Source of the DNA: Gammaproteobacteria bacterium
GTDB lineage: Bacteria; Pseudomonadota; Gammaproteobacteria; Pseudomonadales; Pseudomonadaceae
Assembly (NCBI GenBank): GCA_018826895.1
Contig: JAHJYA010000069.1
Span: forward strand, 1 to 48,031
Reading direction: 5' to 3'
DNA length: 48,031 nt
The notes beneath the pieces were generated by a model. It made no database searches, had not been told where the DNA came from, and saw nothing but the letters and a program-made list of their open reading frames with translations. Shown here in pieces: positions 1 through 6,302 of the stretch. Each line of letters begins with the position of its first letter. Position 1 is the stretch's first letter. Position numbers and translations under genes: made by a program.

Positions 1-118
1 GGGGGCAACAGCAGCTGCGCTGGTAGACTTATCCACAGTTGCTGGTAACAAAATCAGCAATCCGCCCTGGGTCAAATTTCAATCGGCAGGGTGGGTCAAT
101 TTTCCATCAGCGCCAACA
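1..118. mobile_element. End of an IS21-family insertion sequence (partial)
   Basis: Two related 18-bp direct repeats, at 67-84 and 91-108, start 24 bp apart. Both have the form (C/G)TGGGTCAA(A/T)TT-T-C-ATC. The second is followed by a sequence ending ...CCAACA at 118. Read on the minus strand this is TGTTGGCGCTGATGGAAAAT followed by TGACCC. Tandem terminal repeats of this type with a TG...CA terminus are typical of IS21-family ends. A short frame at 3-26 (GQQQLRW then TAG) could be the last codons of istB, but that is a guess. The rest of the element lies outside the window. Confidence 0.55.
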
Positions 119-142
119 AGCTTAGTGATAATTGTCGGTGCA

Positions 143-271
143 ATGAGTAGCCATCCAAGAATGACGAGCAAGCTGCTCGGCGATGAGGCGACGCAGGATG
201 TGTTTTTGGCGGTGGTGTATGAGTTGTTGAAGAGGGTTGCGGGGGCAGAGTTGCTCAGTTCAACTCGGTGA
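143..271 (+). other. Possible gene remnant abutting the IS end
   Basis: A frame stays open from position 2 through the IS end to a TGA at 269-271. Its first ATG after the IS end is at 143 and gives 42 aa. The part after residue 10 looks protein-like (LLGDEATQDVFLAVVYELLK). I do not recognise it. It could be the 3' remnant of a gene cut by the IS insertion. There is no clear Shine-Dalgarno before the ATG, so independent expression is doubtful. Confidence 0.2.
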
Positions 272-291
272 CTGAGCCTGCCAAGGTCAAG

Positions 292-327
292 AAAAAATTG
301 CAATTAGGGAGGCAGCGGCCTCCCTAA
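292..327 (-). terminator. Rho-independent terminator of the exported-protein gene
   Basis: There is a perfect 10-bp stem (TTAGGGAGGC / GCCTCCCTAA, 304-327) with a 4-base loop. On the minus strand it is followed by a run of six T about 6 bases further on (A-run at 292-297). It sits 13 bases after the stop of the minus-strand gene at 341-1126. Confidence 0.75.
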
Positions 328-340
328 CATGCATGCATAT

Positions 341-1126
341 TCAGTGACCTTCGCGGATACCAACTGGTTTGTTGCTCTTGTCGTAGCAGATTGGATAGTC
401 GCAATAACCACCAGCTGCCCCCACTGTCGCCTCTTGCACTACAGGTAAGTACTGGCCCAGATCGGCCTTAGGTACTTTGACATCGTTGACGTAACACGAG
501 TCATCCAGCTGTGGAGCACAGTGTGCCGAGACCACGTCACTCGAAGTCTTTGGAGTCACTGCAGTATCACCAGCTTTCCAAGCAGCGTATCCACCGGTGT
601 AATGACGATCCATTTCATAGACGATTTCTTCGTCAGTGAGGTTAGCGTCAAGGTAGAACTGATGAAGGATATTGCCAGCTTCATGGTAGGAGACAGCTTC
701 GCCTTTAAAGCCCGGACCGGTGCCCATCACGTAGGCTACTGCCTGACCATCTTCATTGGTATATACGTAATACCAGAGGGAGATGATCAGAATGATGTCT
801 TGAGGATAGAACCCGGCTTGGTAGGTATCGGTGTTGCATTTGCCACGACGGCAATAACCCTTCATGCGGTTGTTGTAGGTGATGTTACGCTGCGCTTCTG
901 GATCCCATTCGACGATGTTCCGTGGGGTTGAAAGCCAAGTGCATACCAGCGCAGGGCTGGCTCCAGTATCTTTTCTGACGAAGCACGGGATAGCGTATGG
1001 GAGTCCTTCCTTGGACAGTTCGTCGGGGAACAATCGGCCATTTCCTTGATAGGGTGTAGCAGAAACGTGAAGGCTGGCGATACAGGACAGCGCGATTAGC
1101 GCAATAGCGACTGCAATATGTCTCAT
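341..1126 (-). CDS. Cysteine-rich exported protein, function unknown
   Basis: The product is 261 aa. It has a clear Sec signal peptide: a short basic start (MRH), a hydrophobic core at residues 4-20 and a likely signal peptidase I site after VSA (residue ~23). The mature part contains about eight cysteines, some in closely spaced pairs (CRRGKC near residue 92, CDYPIC near the C-terminus), suggesting disulfides in the periplasm or outside the cell. A second hydrophobic stretch (DIILIISLWYYVY) near residue 110 could be a buried strand or a membrane segment. I recognise no family. It is the outermost intact gene visible on this side of the island and has its own terminator, so it is probably a single-gene unit. 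The only Shine-Dalgarno candidate is weak (CTGGAA). Confidence 0.6.
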   Translation of the reverse strand: MRHIAVAIALIALSCIASLHVSATPYQGNGRLFPDELSKEGLPYAIPCFVRKDTGASPALVCTWLSTPRNIVEWDPEAQRNITYNNRMKGYCRRGKCNTDTYQAGFYPQDIILIISLWYYVYTNEDGQAVAYVMGTGPGFKGEAVSYHEAGNILHQFYLDANLTDEEIVYEMDRHYTGGYAAWKAGDTAVTPKTSSDVVSAHCAPQLDDSCYVNDVKVPKADLGQYLPVVQEATVGAAGGYCDYPICYDKSNKPVGIREGH

Positions 1127-1173
1127 GCTGGATTCCAGAATTGGATCTTGGGGATAGCTCGTGTAATGGGTCG

Positions 1174-1527
1174 CTACTTTTTATAGACGACCTTGAGCTG
1201 CTTGTTAACGTAGTCCTTGATGATTTCGTAGTCGGGATCGTAAGTAGCCAGTGTGTGACCCACACCTGCGGCAATGCCCACGGCAGCTGCAGTCAGCGTT
1301 ACCGGTGCGGAAACAACCCCCAGCACGCCTCCCAGAATACCCCCTTGTACGACTGTACTTTTCAGGTCGCTCTTGACCCGGCACTTCATGCCCAAGGCCT
1401 CGATCTTTGTCTCTACCAGCTTAACTCCCGCCATGAAATTGCCTCTGAGTCCGACGACCTCGAAGGATTCTCTGTTCTTCAGTAACCCATCAATCTGCGT
1501 TTCATTTAATCCGGTGACGACGCTCAT
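1174..1527 (-). CDS. Small glycine-zipper membrane protein, function unknown
   Basis: The product is 117 aa. The ATG at 1527 is preceded by AGGGAG at normal distance, which is why I chose it over longer frame extensions. Residues 1-55 are polar. Residues 62-90 are a long Gly/Ala/Val stretch with GxxxG spacing (GGILGGVLGVV, then AAAVGIAAGVG), enough for a helical hairpin in the membrane. The C-terminus is basic. Proteins of this form can be pore-forming toxins, immunity proteins or small inner-membrane proteins, and I cannot tell which. It is transcribed divergently from the XRE regulator at 1667, with a repeated operator-like sequence in between, so it is probably that regulator's target. Confidence 0.6.
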   Translation of the reverse strand: MSVVTGLNETQIDGLLKNRESFEVVGLRGNFMAGVKLVETKIEALGMKCRVKSDLKSTVVQGGILGGVLGVVSAPVTLTAAAVGIAAGVGHTLATYDPDYEIIKDYVNKQLKVVYKK

Positions 1528-1570
1528 AGTTTTTTGGCTCCCTGCGTGGGTAGTGTTACTTGCGATAATA

Positions 1571-1652
1571 GGTTGAATTGCAACCTTTAAGGTTGAGTCT
1601 CGGCTCGTGAAGTCCTTCATGTCAACAGGGTGGTGTTCAACCATCTGGGTTG
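1571..1652. promoter_or_regulatory. Cluster of GGTTG/CAACC half-sites between divergent genes
   Basis: GGTTG occurs at 1571-1575, CAACC at 1581-1585, GGTTG at 1591-1595, CAACC at 1638-1642 and GGTTG at 1648-1652. Within each cluster the half-sites start exactly 10 bp apart, so they lie on one face of the helix. The region separates the glycine-zipper gene from the XRE-regulator gene. The likely reading is an operator bound by that regulator. The binding itself is inferred. Confidence 0.45.
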
Positions 1653-1666
1653 ACTTGGAGGGTGGA

Positions 1667-2014
1667 ATGCCAAAAATCGATTCGAAGCAGTTGGCGACAC
1701 GCGTTGGCCAGGCGATTGCGCGACAGCGCGTTCGCTGCGACCTGAGCCAGGAGCAGGTCGCCGAGAAGCTTGAGATTGGCAGTGAAGCGGTGTCGCGCAT
1801 TGAGCGTGGGATCGTGATGCCCAACGTCGAGCGTTTGGTGGAGCTGGCAGCGATCTTTAACTGCGACGCTGCTGACTTGTTGACCGAGGGGAGTTCACGC
1901 CCGGAGGATCAGGCGCGCAGGCTCTACGAATTGCTGTCTGCGTTGGATGCGGATGACCGCGCACTCGTAATCGATGTAGTGGAGCGTCTTGTCGGTCGGC
2001 TTGCGCGCGATTGA
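1667..2014 (+). CDS. XRE-family transcriptional regulator
   Basis: The product is 115 aa. The start ATG at 1667 follows GGAGGG and replaces an upstream in-frame ATG at 1607 that has no ribosome site. Residues 10-65 form a Cro/CI-type helix-turn-helix: a VGQAIARQRVR helix, then LSQEQVAEKLEI (helix 2), GSEAVSRIERG (recognition helix) and PNVERLVELAAIF. The last 45 residues are helical (ARRLYELLSALDADDRALV) and probably mediate dimerisation. It most likely autoregulates and controls the divergent gene at 1174-1527 through the half-sites at 1571-1652. Regulators like this are common switch genes on integrated islands. Confidence 0.88.
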   Translation: MPKIDSKQLATRVGQAIARQRVRCDLSQEQVAEKLEIGSEAVSRIERGIVMPNVERLVELAAIFNCDAADLLTEGSSRPEDQARRLYELLSALDADDRALVIDVVERLVGRLARD

Positions 2015-2023
2015 GTCGTCATT

Positions 2024-2347
2024 TCATGGCTGCCGAGGTGCTTGCTCGGTCACTTCCTCAGCATTCTCATTAAACAGAGCCCCGCATCGCAGGCAGATGC
2101 AGTCGAACCCGGCGAAGTGATACTTGGCCACATCTTCAGCAACACGTAGCGCTGTTGGGTAGGTAGGGCTGATGGCTGCCAGTCCGTTCAGAAGCGCGCT
2201 GTATCCAAAACGGTCTTGCCCATCCTGCTGCGCATTTTGAGCTCCGTATAGCGCGCCATTTGCTAGACCGACCAATAGGGCGATACCCATGGCTGCCTCC
2301 TGCGTCAGGACGGCTCTGGACTCGCAGATCAAACACTGTCTGAGCAT
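2024..2347 (-). CDS. Small split zinc-ribbon protein with hydrophobic insert
   Basis: The product is 107 aa. The start at 2347 has CTGGAG upstream. A CLIC pair (residues 5-8) near the N-terminus and a CLRC pair near residue 85 could jointly bind one zinc ion. Between them is a hydrophobic Gly/Ala segment (MGIALLVGLANGALYGAQNA). The same layout, CxxC then a Gly/Ala-rich hydrophobic segment then CxxC, recurs in the island gene at 5811-6140, so the two may be diverged relatives. Function unknown. The gene is convergent with the XRE regulator (stops 9 bases apart) and lies downstream of the small membrane-protein gene at 2413-2625. Confidence 0.6.
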   Translation of the reverse strand: MLRQCLICESRAVLTQEAAMGIALLVGLANGALYGAQNAQQDGQDRFGYSALLNGLAAISPTYPTALRVAEDVAKYHFAGFDCICLRCGALFNENAEEVTEQAPRQP

Positions 2348-2412
2348 GGTTTATTCTCCAGGTGAGTGAATGCGGCCACGCCCTGGCAGGCCGCTTGTGA
2401 AGGTTTATGAGG

Positions 2413-2625
2413 TCACCGCTGCGATGCGGAATCTGACGTGAGTGGATTTGAGTGGAGCGTGTGCAGCAGCTTGAGCAGGCGGTTCAAGATCCAGCACGCC
2501 AGAACTACGGCGATCAGCAACGGAGGAAAACGCAGCATCAGCAGAATGCTCAGAACTAGTACTCCAGCCGCAGCCAGTGCGCCGATAAAGATGAACAGGC
2601 ACAGCAGAAATCGAAGCAGGGTCAT
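2413..2625 (-). CDS. Small two-segment membrane protein
   Basis: The product is 70 aa. The ATG at 2625 is preceded by GGAGAG. Residues 3-32 (LLRFLLCLFIFIGALAAAGV onward) and residues 34-48 (PPLLIAVVLACWIL) are hydrophobic, giving two membrane helices and a short polar tail. I recognise no family. It lies in the minus-strand block downstream of the gene at 2679-3575 and may be cotranscribed with it. Confidence 0.55.
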   Translation of the reverse strand: MTLLRFLLCLFIFIGALAAAGVLVLSILLMLRFPPLLIAVVLACWILNRLLKLLHTLHSNPLTSDSASQR

Positions 2626-2678
2626 GAAGGCTCTCCGAAAGAGCCCGACTGGCCGATAGGCTCAATCGGGGGTAGTGG

Positions 2679-3575
2679 TCAGTGGGCTGATGAGGCGAGC
2701 GCTTCCAGCTTGCCCGCAAGTGACTTGGTAGCTGGTTGCAGCACTTCAACCTGGACCTTGGCAGTGGTGGTGTCCGCGCTCGAATAGAACTCTTCGATCA
2801 CTGCACCGGCATCCTCCTCGCTGTCCTCGAATGCACCGTTGCCAAAGCCACGGCGTGCAGCCTCATCCAGTGCGGATTGATCGAAGCCAGCCGCTTGCCG
2901 CTGTGCGTTCAGTTCGTTGGCAGTCAGCAGAGCCTCGGCCATTTCCATTCCGCCGCGTACAGTCAGGTCGACGTAGAAGATCGGTGTGCCATGGCTCTGC
3001 CGAGTCGACTTGCCACGCAGGCGCAATTCCAACGGCAGACAGGCCAGCCGATTGCCGGAAATAGCTTGGAAGTAATGCAGGCGAGCTGCCAGGGTGCGGA
3101 TGCTGTTGAAGCCGGTGGTGCGGAACACAAAACTACCCAGCGGATCGTCATCACCAATCAGCACGTTCAGTCGGCCGTAAGGCTTACAGGCACCGCCTTT
3201 GGCCAATGGGCATGCATCCGGCGAAGGGCAGGGCAGCGATTGCATTCCGTCCTGGGTAACTCGTTTGCAGGTCTCGCCATTGCCCACGCACAGCGGCCGT
3301 CCGGATTGTCGATCAAACAGTGTGTAGTCAGCGCGAAAGTTCAGCTCTGGCTCATTGAACAGTAGGCGTACTGGGATGCTGCGTAGCTTGTCCTCTTGAC
3401 CTTTACGCAGCTCTTCATTGAGTGGGTGCAGCAGCCAGCCGTCCTTACCTTGTACCTGCGAGGTGATGGTGAATTGATCATCCTTTTCCGGCAGGCGTTT
3501 ACCGTTCTTTTCGATGACCTTACCGATAGAAATCCGTCCGAGAACCGGCGGGGTTATAGCGAGACCTTTGAGCAT
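2679..3575 (-). CDS. Cys-cluster island protein, possibly recombination-directionality-factor-like
   Basis: The product is 298 aa. The start at 3575 is set by a strong AGGAGA Shine-Dalgarno; an ATG 51 bases further upstream has none. The centre has a cysteine cluster (CVGNGETCK, then CPSPDACP, then GGACKPYG, roughly residues 100-145) that looks like a zinc or Fe-S site. The C-terminal 60 residues are acidic and low-complexity. Proteins of this type are usually annotated 'hydrolase or metal-binding protein' in integrative elements. I recall them being linked to the Gp3-like recombination directionality factor family, but I cannot confirm that here. It sits just downstream of the YqaJ exonuclease gene, in the usual island recombination set. 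Confidence 0.6.
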   Translation of the reverse strand: MLKGLAITPPVLGRISIGKVIEKNGKRLPEKDDQFTITSQVQGKDGWLLHPLNEELRKGQEDKLRSIPVRLLFNEPELNFRADYTLFDRQSGRPLCVGNGETCKRVTQDGMQSLPCPSPDACPLAKGGACKPYGRLNVLIGDDDPLGSFVFRTTGFNSIRTLAARLHYFQAISGNRLACLPLELRLRGKSTRQSHGTPIFYVDLTVRGGMEMAEALLTANELNAQRQAAGFDQSALDEAARRGFGNGAFEDSEEDAGAVIEEFYSSADTTTAKVQVEVLQPATKSLAGKLEALASSAH

Positions 3576-3594
3576 AGTGGTTCTCCTGCAAACT

Positions 3595-3634
3595 AAAAAA
3601 GGCCAGCCACGCAGCGCTAACTGCATGGACTGGC
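3595..3634 (-). terminator. Rho-independent terminator after the YqaJ gene
   Basis: The stem GGCCAG / CTGGCC (outer pairs of 3601-3634) is followed on the minus strand by six T (A-run 3595-3600). It lies between the YqaJ gene stop (3666) and the start of the next minus-strand gene (3575), so that gene needs its own promoter or readthrough. Confidence 0.6.
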
Positions 3635-3665
3635 CAACGGGAGGGAATGGTTGAATGGGGTGGAA

Positions 3666-4667
3666 TTAGCCGACCAGGAAGCGCCTGCTGCCTTCCTTGA
3701 GCTTGGTGTAGCGAACCTGAAGGTAGGGCTTATCCTTCAGCATGGTTTCAACATCGAGCACATTGCTAGTTTTGGATTTCTTCCAACTGATAAAACCGTG
3801 GCTGAACTCCGCGCGGGTGGCGTCTCCCATGGCCTGTTGCAGCATCTGCTTGAGCTGGGCCTCGCGCGTTTCCTTCTCACTGATGGATTGGCGCACCGCC
3901 TTGAGCTCCAGGAAGGCTGCAGCCAAACCGGCGCGGCCACTGAAATCGACGGTCTGGCCGTTATCCTCCGGATAGAGTGCGCGCAGTGCCATTTCAGCCG
4001 AGGCTGAACCATCAGCAGGCGGTGGTGTGTCGGTCTCGACGTACTGCCAGAATTTGCGCTCCAGCTCGATCAGGCGAGCAATCATCTGCTCGTCCCGTTC
4101 GATGCGGTGGATCTCCAGCGTCTGGCCACCGAGCAGCACGGCAACATCTGCAGCCTGCTTGCCGGTGACAGCGAGCTGGTGCATCACCTGCAGCTGCACA
4201 TATTCAGGAACGCCTTCTTTCCAAAGGCGTGCCCCGTTTATGCCGGCTGTCTTACATTCAAGAATCTGCACATCGTCGGCCCCGATCACCTCGCGGTCGA
4301 TGTTGGCCAGCATCCAGGGCAGCTCAGGATCAGGGTGTTGCAGCACGGCGTTGATGCGCCGAACCTTGTTCTTCGTGCGCTTGCTGTAATGCCAGGCCAC
4401 GACGGGTTCGAGGACATTGCCCCAGTACATCGGGCTTTCTACATCGTGCGGGTCGGCCTTTGGCAAAGTGGTGTCGCGGCCGGTTTTCTCCATCCATAGT
4501 TCGAGCTGCGATTTATAGGGGTTTAGGCCAACAGCCGCGCCTGCATCAGAACTGCCAATGCCCTGCTTGCGCACCGCCAACCAGTCTTCACGCGGTAGTT
4601 CTTTGGTACTGATCAAGCGCAGCGCCGGGCGCGGCTTGCTGGTGCTGCTCAACGGAGTAGCTGTCAT
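3666..4667 (-). CDS. YqaJ-family phage-type exonuclease
   Basis: The product is 333 aa. The start at 4667 has AAGGTGA upstream; a longer frame from 4706 has none. The protein shows the lambda-exonuclease/YqaJ pattern: GIGSSDAGAAVGLNPYKS (~residue 37), the Glu in MYWGNVLEPVVAWHY, the metal-binding Asp in ANIDREV, the ECK triad and the Gln-containing helix YVQLQVMHQL. The family digests double-stranded DNA 5'-3' to expose single strands for annealing-type recombination. A partner annealase (Bet/RecT) is not visible in this window and could lie to the left. On mobile islands such enzymes are thought to help recombination or repair after transfer. The C-terminal ~80 residues are a coiled, charged region. 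Confidence 0.88.
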   Translation of the reverse strand: MTATPLSSTSKPRPALRLISTKELPREDWLAVRKQGIGSSDAGAAVGLNPYKSQLELWMEKTGRDTTLPKADPHDVESPMYWGNVLEPVVAWHYSKRTKNKVRRINAVLQHPDPELPWMLANIDREVIGADDVQILECKTAGINGARLWKEGVPEYVQLQVMHQLAVTGKQAADVAVLLGGQTLEIHRIERDEQMIARLIELERKFWQYVETDTPPPADGSASAEMALRALYPEDNGQTVDFSGRAGLAAAFLELKAVRQSISEKETREAQLKQMLQQAMGDATRAEFSHGFISWKKSKTSNVLDVETMLKDKPYLQVRYTKLKEGSRRFLVG

Positions 4668-4690
4668 AGCGTTCACCTTGCGGAAATAGA

Positions 4691-4724
4691 AACGCCCGAT
4701 CAGCAACTAGGCTGATCGGGCGTT
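4691..4724 (-). terminator. Perfect 14-bp hairpin between the DUF932 and YqaJ genes
   Basis: The arms AACGCCCGATCAGC (4691-4704) and GCTGATCGGGCGTT (4711-4724) pair perfectly around a 6-base loop. It lies 22 bases after the DUF932 gene stop on the minus strand. The following bases are only weakly T-rich, so it may be a terminator or an RNA-stabilising/processing hairpin. Confidence 0.55.
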
Positions 4725-4745
4725 ATGGGGTGGGTAGGTAAGCGG

Positions 4746-5714
4746 TCAGGCGACCAGTTGCAGAGCCGTGTCCAGGGCGCGTTGTTTGATCTGCGCGCCT
4801 TGGCCGAACCAGGCCGAGTCCATGCGGTACTCGTTGCTGCGTGCCCGGCGTTCGTGATCGACAAACTCGGTCACGGAGTTGAGCAAGCCCCAGGCGGTGC
4901 CACGTGCCGAGTCGAGCTGACTGCCACGACCACGACCCTCGTACAGCTCCTGGACCTTGCGCAGTGCACGCTCGTTGGGCAGCACCTCCGGCAGTGCACC
5001 GGCCGGATTGGTTTCGCACAGCACATTCATAAAGAAGCCCAGCGCTTCATGCCACTGCACCTTGCGCTCGGCCAGCGCACGCATGCGGTACATAAAGTCG
5101 TCCCATTGCGAGACGGCGATGCCGAGCTGTTTCTTTACCACCGATGAATCGAAGCGGGTGTTGTGCGGCACCTTGATGGCGCGGCTGGTGCCGTCCAGGG
5201 CGATGGTTAGGGTGTTATTGCACACCACCCGAACCGTGGTGGGTGTTGCTGTCGTGGCAAGGGTGCCGTCGCATGATGTGGCCAGCAGCAGGTAGCCGTT
5301 CACCTGATCGTTACCCTTGATCGCAGCACCTTGACCGGTGCGCGCCAGCGCCCAGAACTTGCGACCGCCTTTGAGTACGCCAGCCGTTTCCAGCTCATAG
5401 CCAGAGACCTCGGTGAAATCCCGGTAGAACTCCAGCACCTCACGCGGCTGCACCGTGTGGTAACGGTTGGAGACCACCGACAGCGGTGCCTTGGTGTCCG
5501 AGCGGAACAGCACTTTCTGTTCCGGGAACGAATGGATAGCGCCAAGCGGGCCGATGCTGTCTGATTTGAAATGCACAGGGCTTTCTTGGATCTGCCAGTC
5601 CATACCGGCTTCACGTTGCCAGACTTCGATGGGTTGTTTTTGCGTGAGCTGATTGCCCAGGCCGTGCCACGGAGCAGCGCCAGCGTAGGCCATAGTTTCG
5701 ACGAGATGAGCCAT
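4746..5714 (-). CDS. DUF932-family protein
   Basis: The product is 322 aa. The ATG at 5714 is preceded by AAGGAA. The start MAHLVETMAYAGAAPWHGLG and the later motifs VVSNRYHTVQPREVLEFYRD (~residue 80) and RVVCNNTLTIAL (~residue 165) are characteristic of DUF932 proteins, which are found on phages, plasmids and genomic islands. Their biochemical role is not established. The gene is upstream of and collinear with the YqaJ gene, the usual partnership on such islands, so a role in element DNA processing is plausible. Confidence 0.85.
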   Translation of the reverse strand: MAHLVETMAYAGAAPWHGLGNQLTQKQPIEVWQREAGMDWQIQESPVHFKSDSIGPLGAIHSFPEQKVLFRSDTKAPLSVVSNRYHTVQPREVLEFYRDFTEVSGYELETAGVLKGGRKFWALARTGQGAAIKGNDQVNGYLLLATSCDGTLATTATPTTVRVVCNNTLTIALDGTSRAIKVPHNTRFDSSVVKKQLGIAVSQWDDFMYRMRALAERKVQWHEALGFFMNVLCETNPAGALPEVLPNERALRKVQELYEGRGRGSQLDSARGTAWGLLNSVTEFVDHERRARSNEYRMDSAWFGQGAQIKQRALDTALQLVA

Positions 5715-5810
5715 GGTTGAGATTCCTTTGGGTGCAGGCCGGCATAAAGCGCCGCGCTCTGCGCAGCACCGTCCGGACGATATGGATAGAAAAGGTGTGG
5801 TGTGGCCAGA

Positions 5811-6140
5811 TCAGGCCGGCAAGTTGAAGCGATGACCGCAGAGCAAGCAGAGGTTATGGGCCAATACGTGGCGGTCGAGCGTATCGCCCAGCTGCGCGCC
5901 GAGCGCACAACCGCCAACCCCGCCGGCTAGGCCACCGAGGATGGCACCTGATACATAGCCAAGCGTGATGCCGAAAGGTCCAGCGATAGTGCCAACTAGC
6001 GCACCTGCTTGGCCGCCGGCCAGCGCAGCGCTGACACCACGCGCAACACCGCCTACGGTGCCGATGGCCGCGCCAATTTTCATGGCTTGATGGAATGAAG
6101 CAACTTTGGGGGAGTGACAGCGAGGGCACTGCAATGACAT
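5811..6140 (-). CDS. Split zinc-ribbon protein with glycine-zipper core
   Basis: The product is 109 aa from the ATG at 6140, which has an AGAGAGG site; an ATG 75 bases upstream lacks one. CPRCH at residues 5-9 and CLLCGH near residue 100 form a split zinc ribbon. Between them, residues 21-90 are almost wholly Gly/Ala/Val/Leu with repeated GxxxG spacing (GAAIGTVGG, GALVGTIAGPFG, GAILGGLAGGVGG), consistent with membrane-inserting glycine zippers. It shares this plan with the shorter protein at 2024-2347. Function unknown. It is divergent from the viperin operon and could share that regulatory region. Confidence 0.6.
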   Translation of the reverse strand: MSLQCPRCHSPKVASFHQAMKIGAAIGTVGGVARGVSAALAGGQAGALVGTIAGPFGITLGYVSGAILGGLAGGVGGCALGAQLGDTLDRHVLAHNLCLLCGHRFNLPA

Positions 6141-6223
6141 GGGGCGAACCTCTCTGGTGGTGATGTCATTGCAGTTATGTGTGGTTGAGATTTTTTCGGA
6201 TCGAATCGCCAGCAATCGAGGCC

Positions 6224-6253
6224 TTGTACTCAGGCCATATTCGATAATATGAT
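6224..6253 (+). promoter_or_regulatory. Candidate sigma70 promoter of the viperin operon
   Basis: TTGTAC (6224-6229) and TATGAT (6248-6253) are separated by 18 bases in an AT-richer stretch between divergent genes. Transcription would start near 6260, ahead of either proposed start codon of the first operon gene. This is read from consensus only. Confidence 0.4.
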
Positions 6254-6302
6254 CTCCACATCGCCAAGTGCGTGTGGTGCCTGAGCAACCACGGCTGAGC
6301 AG

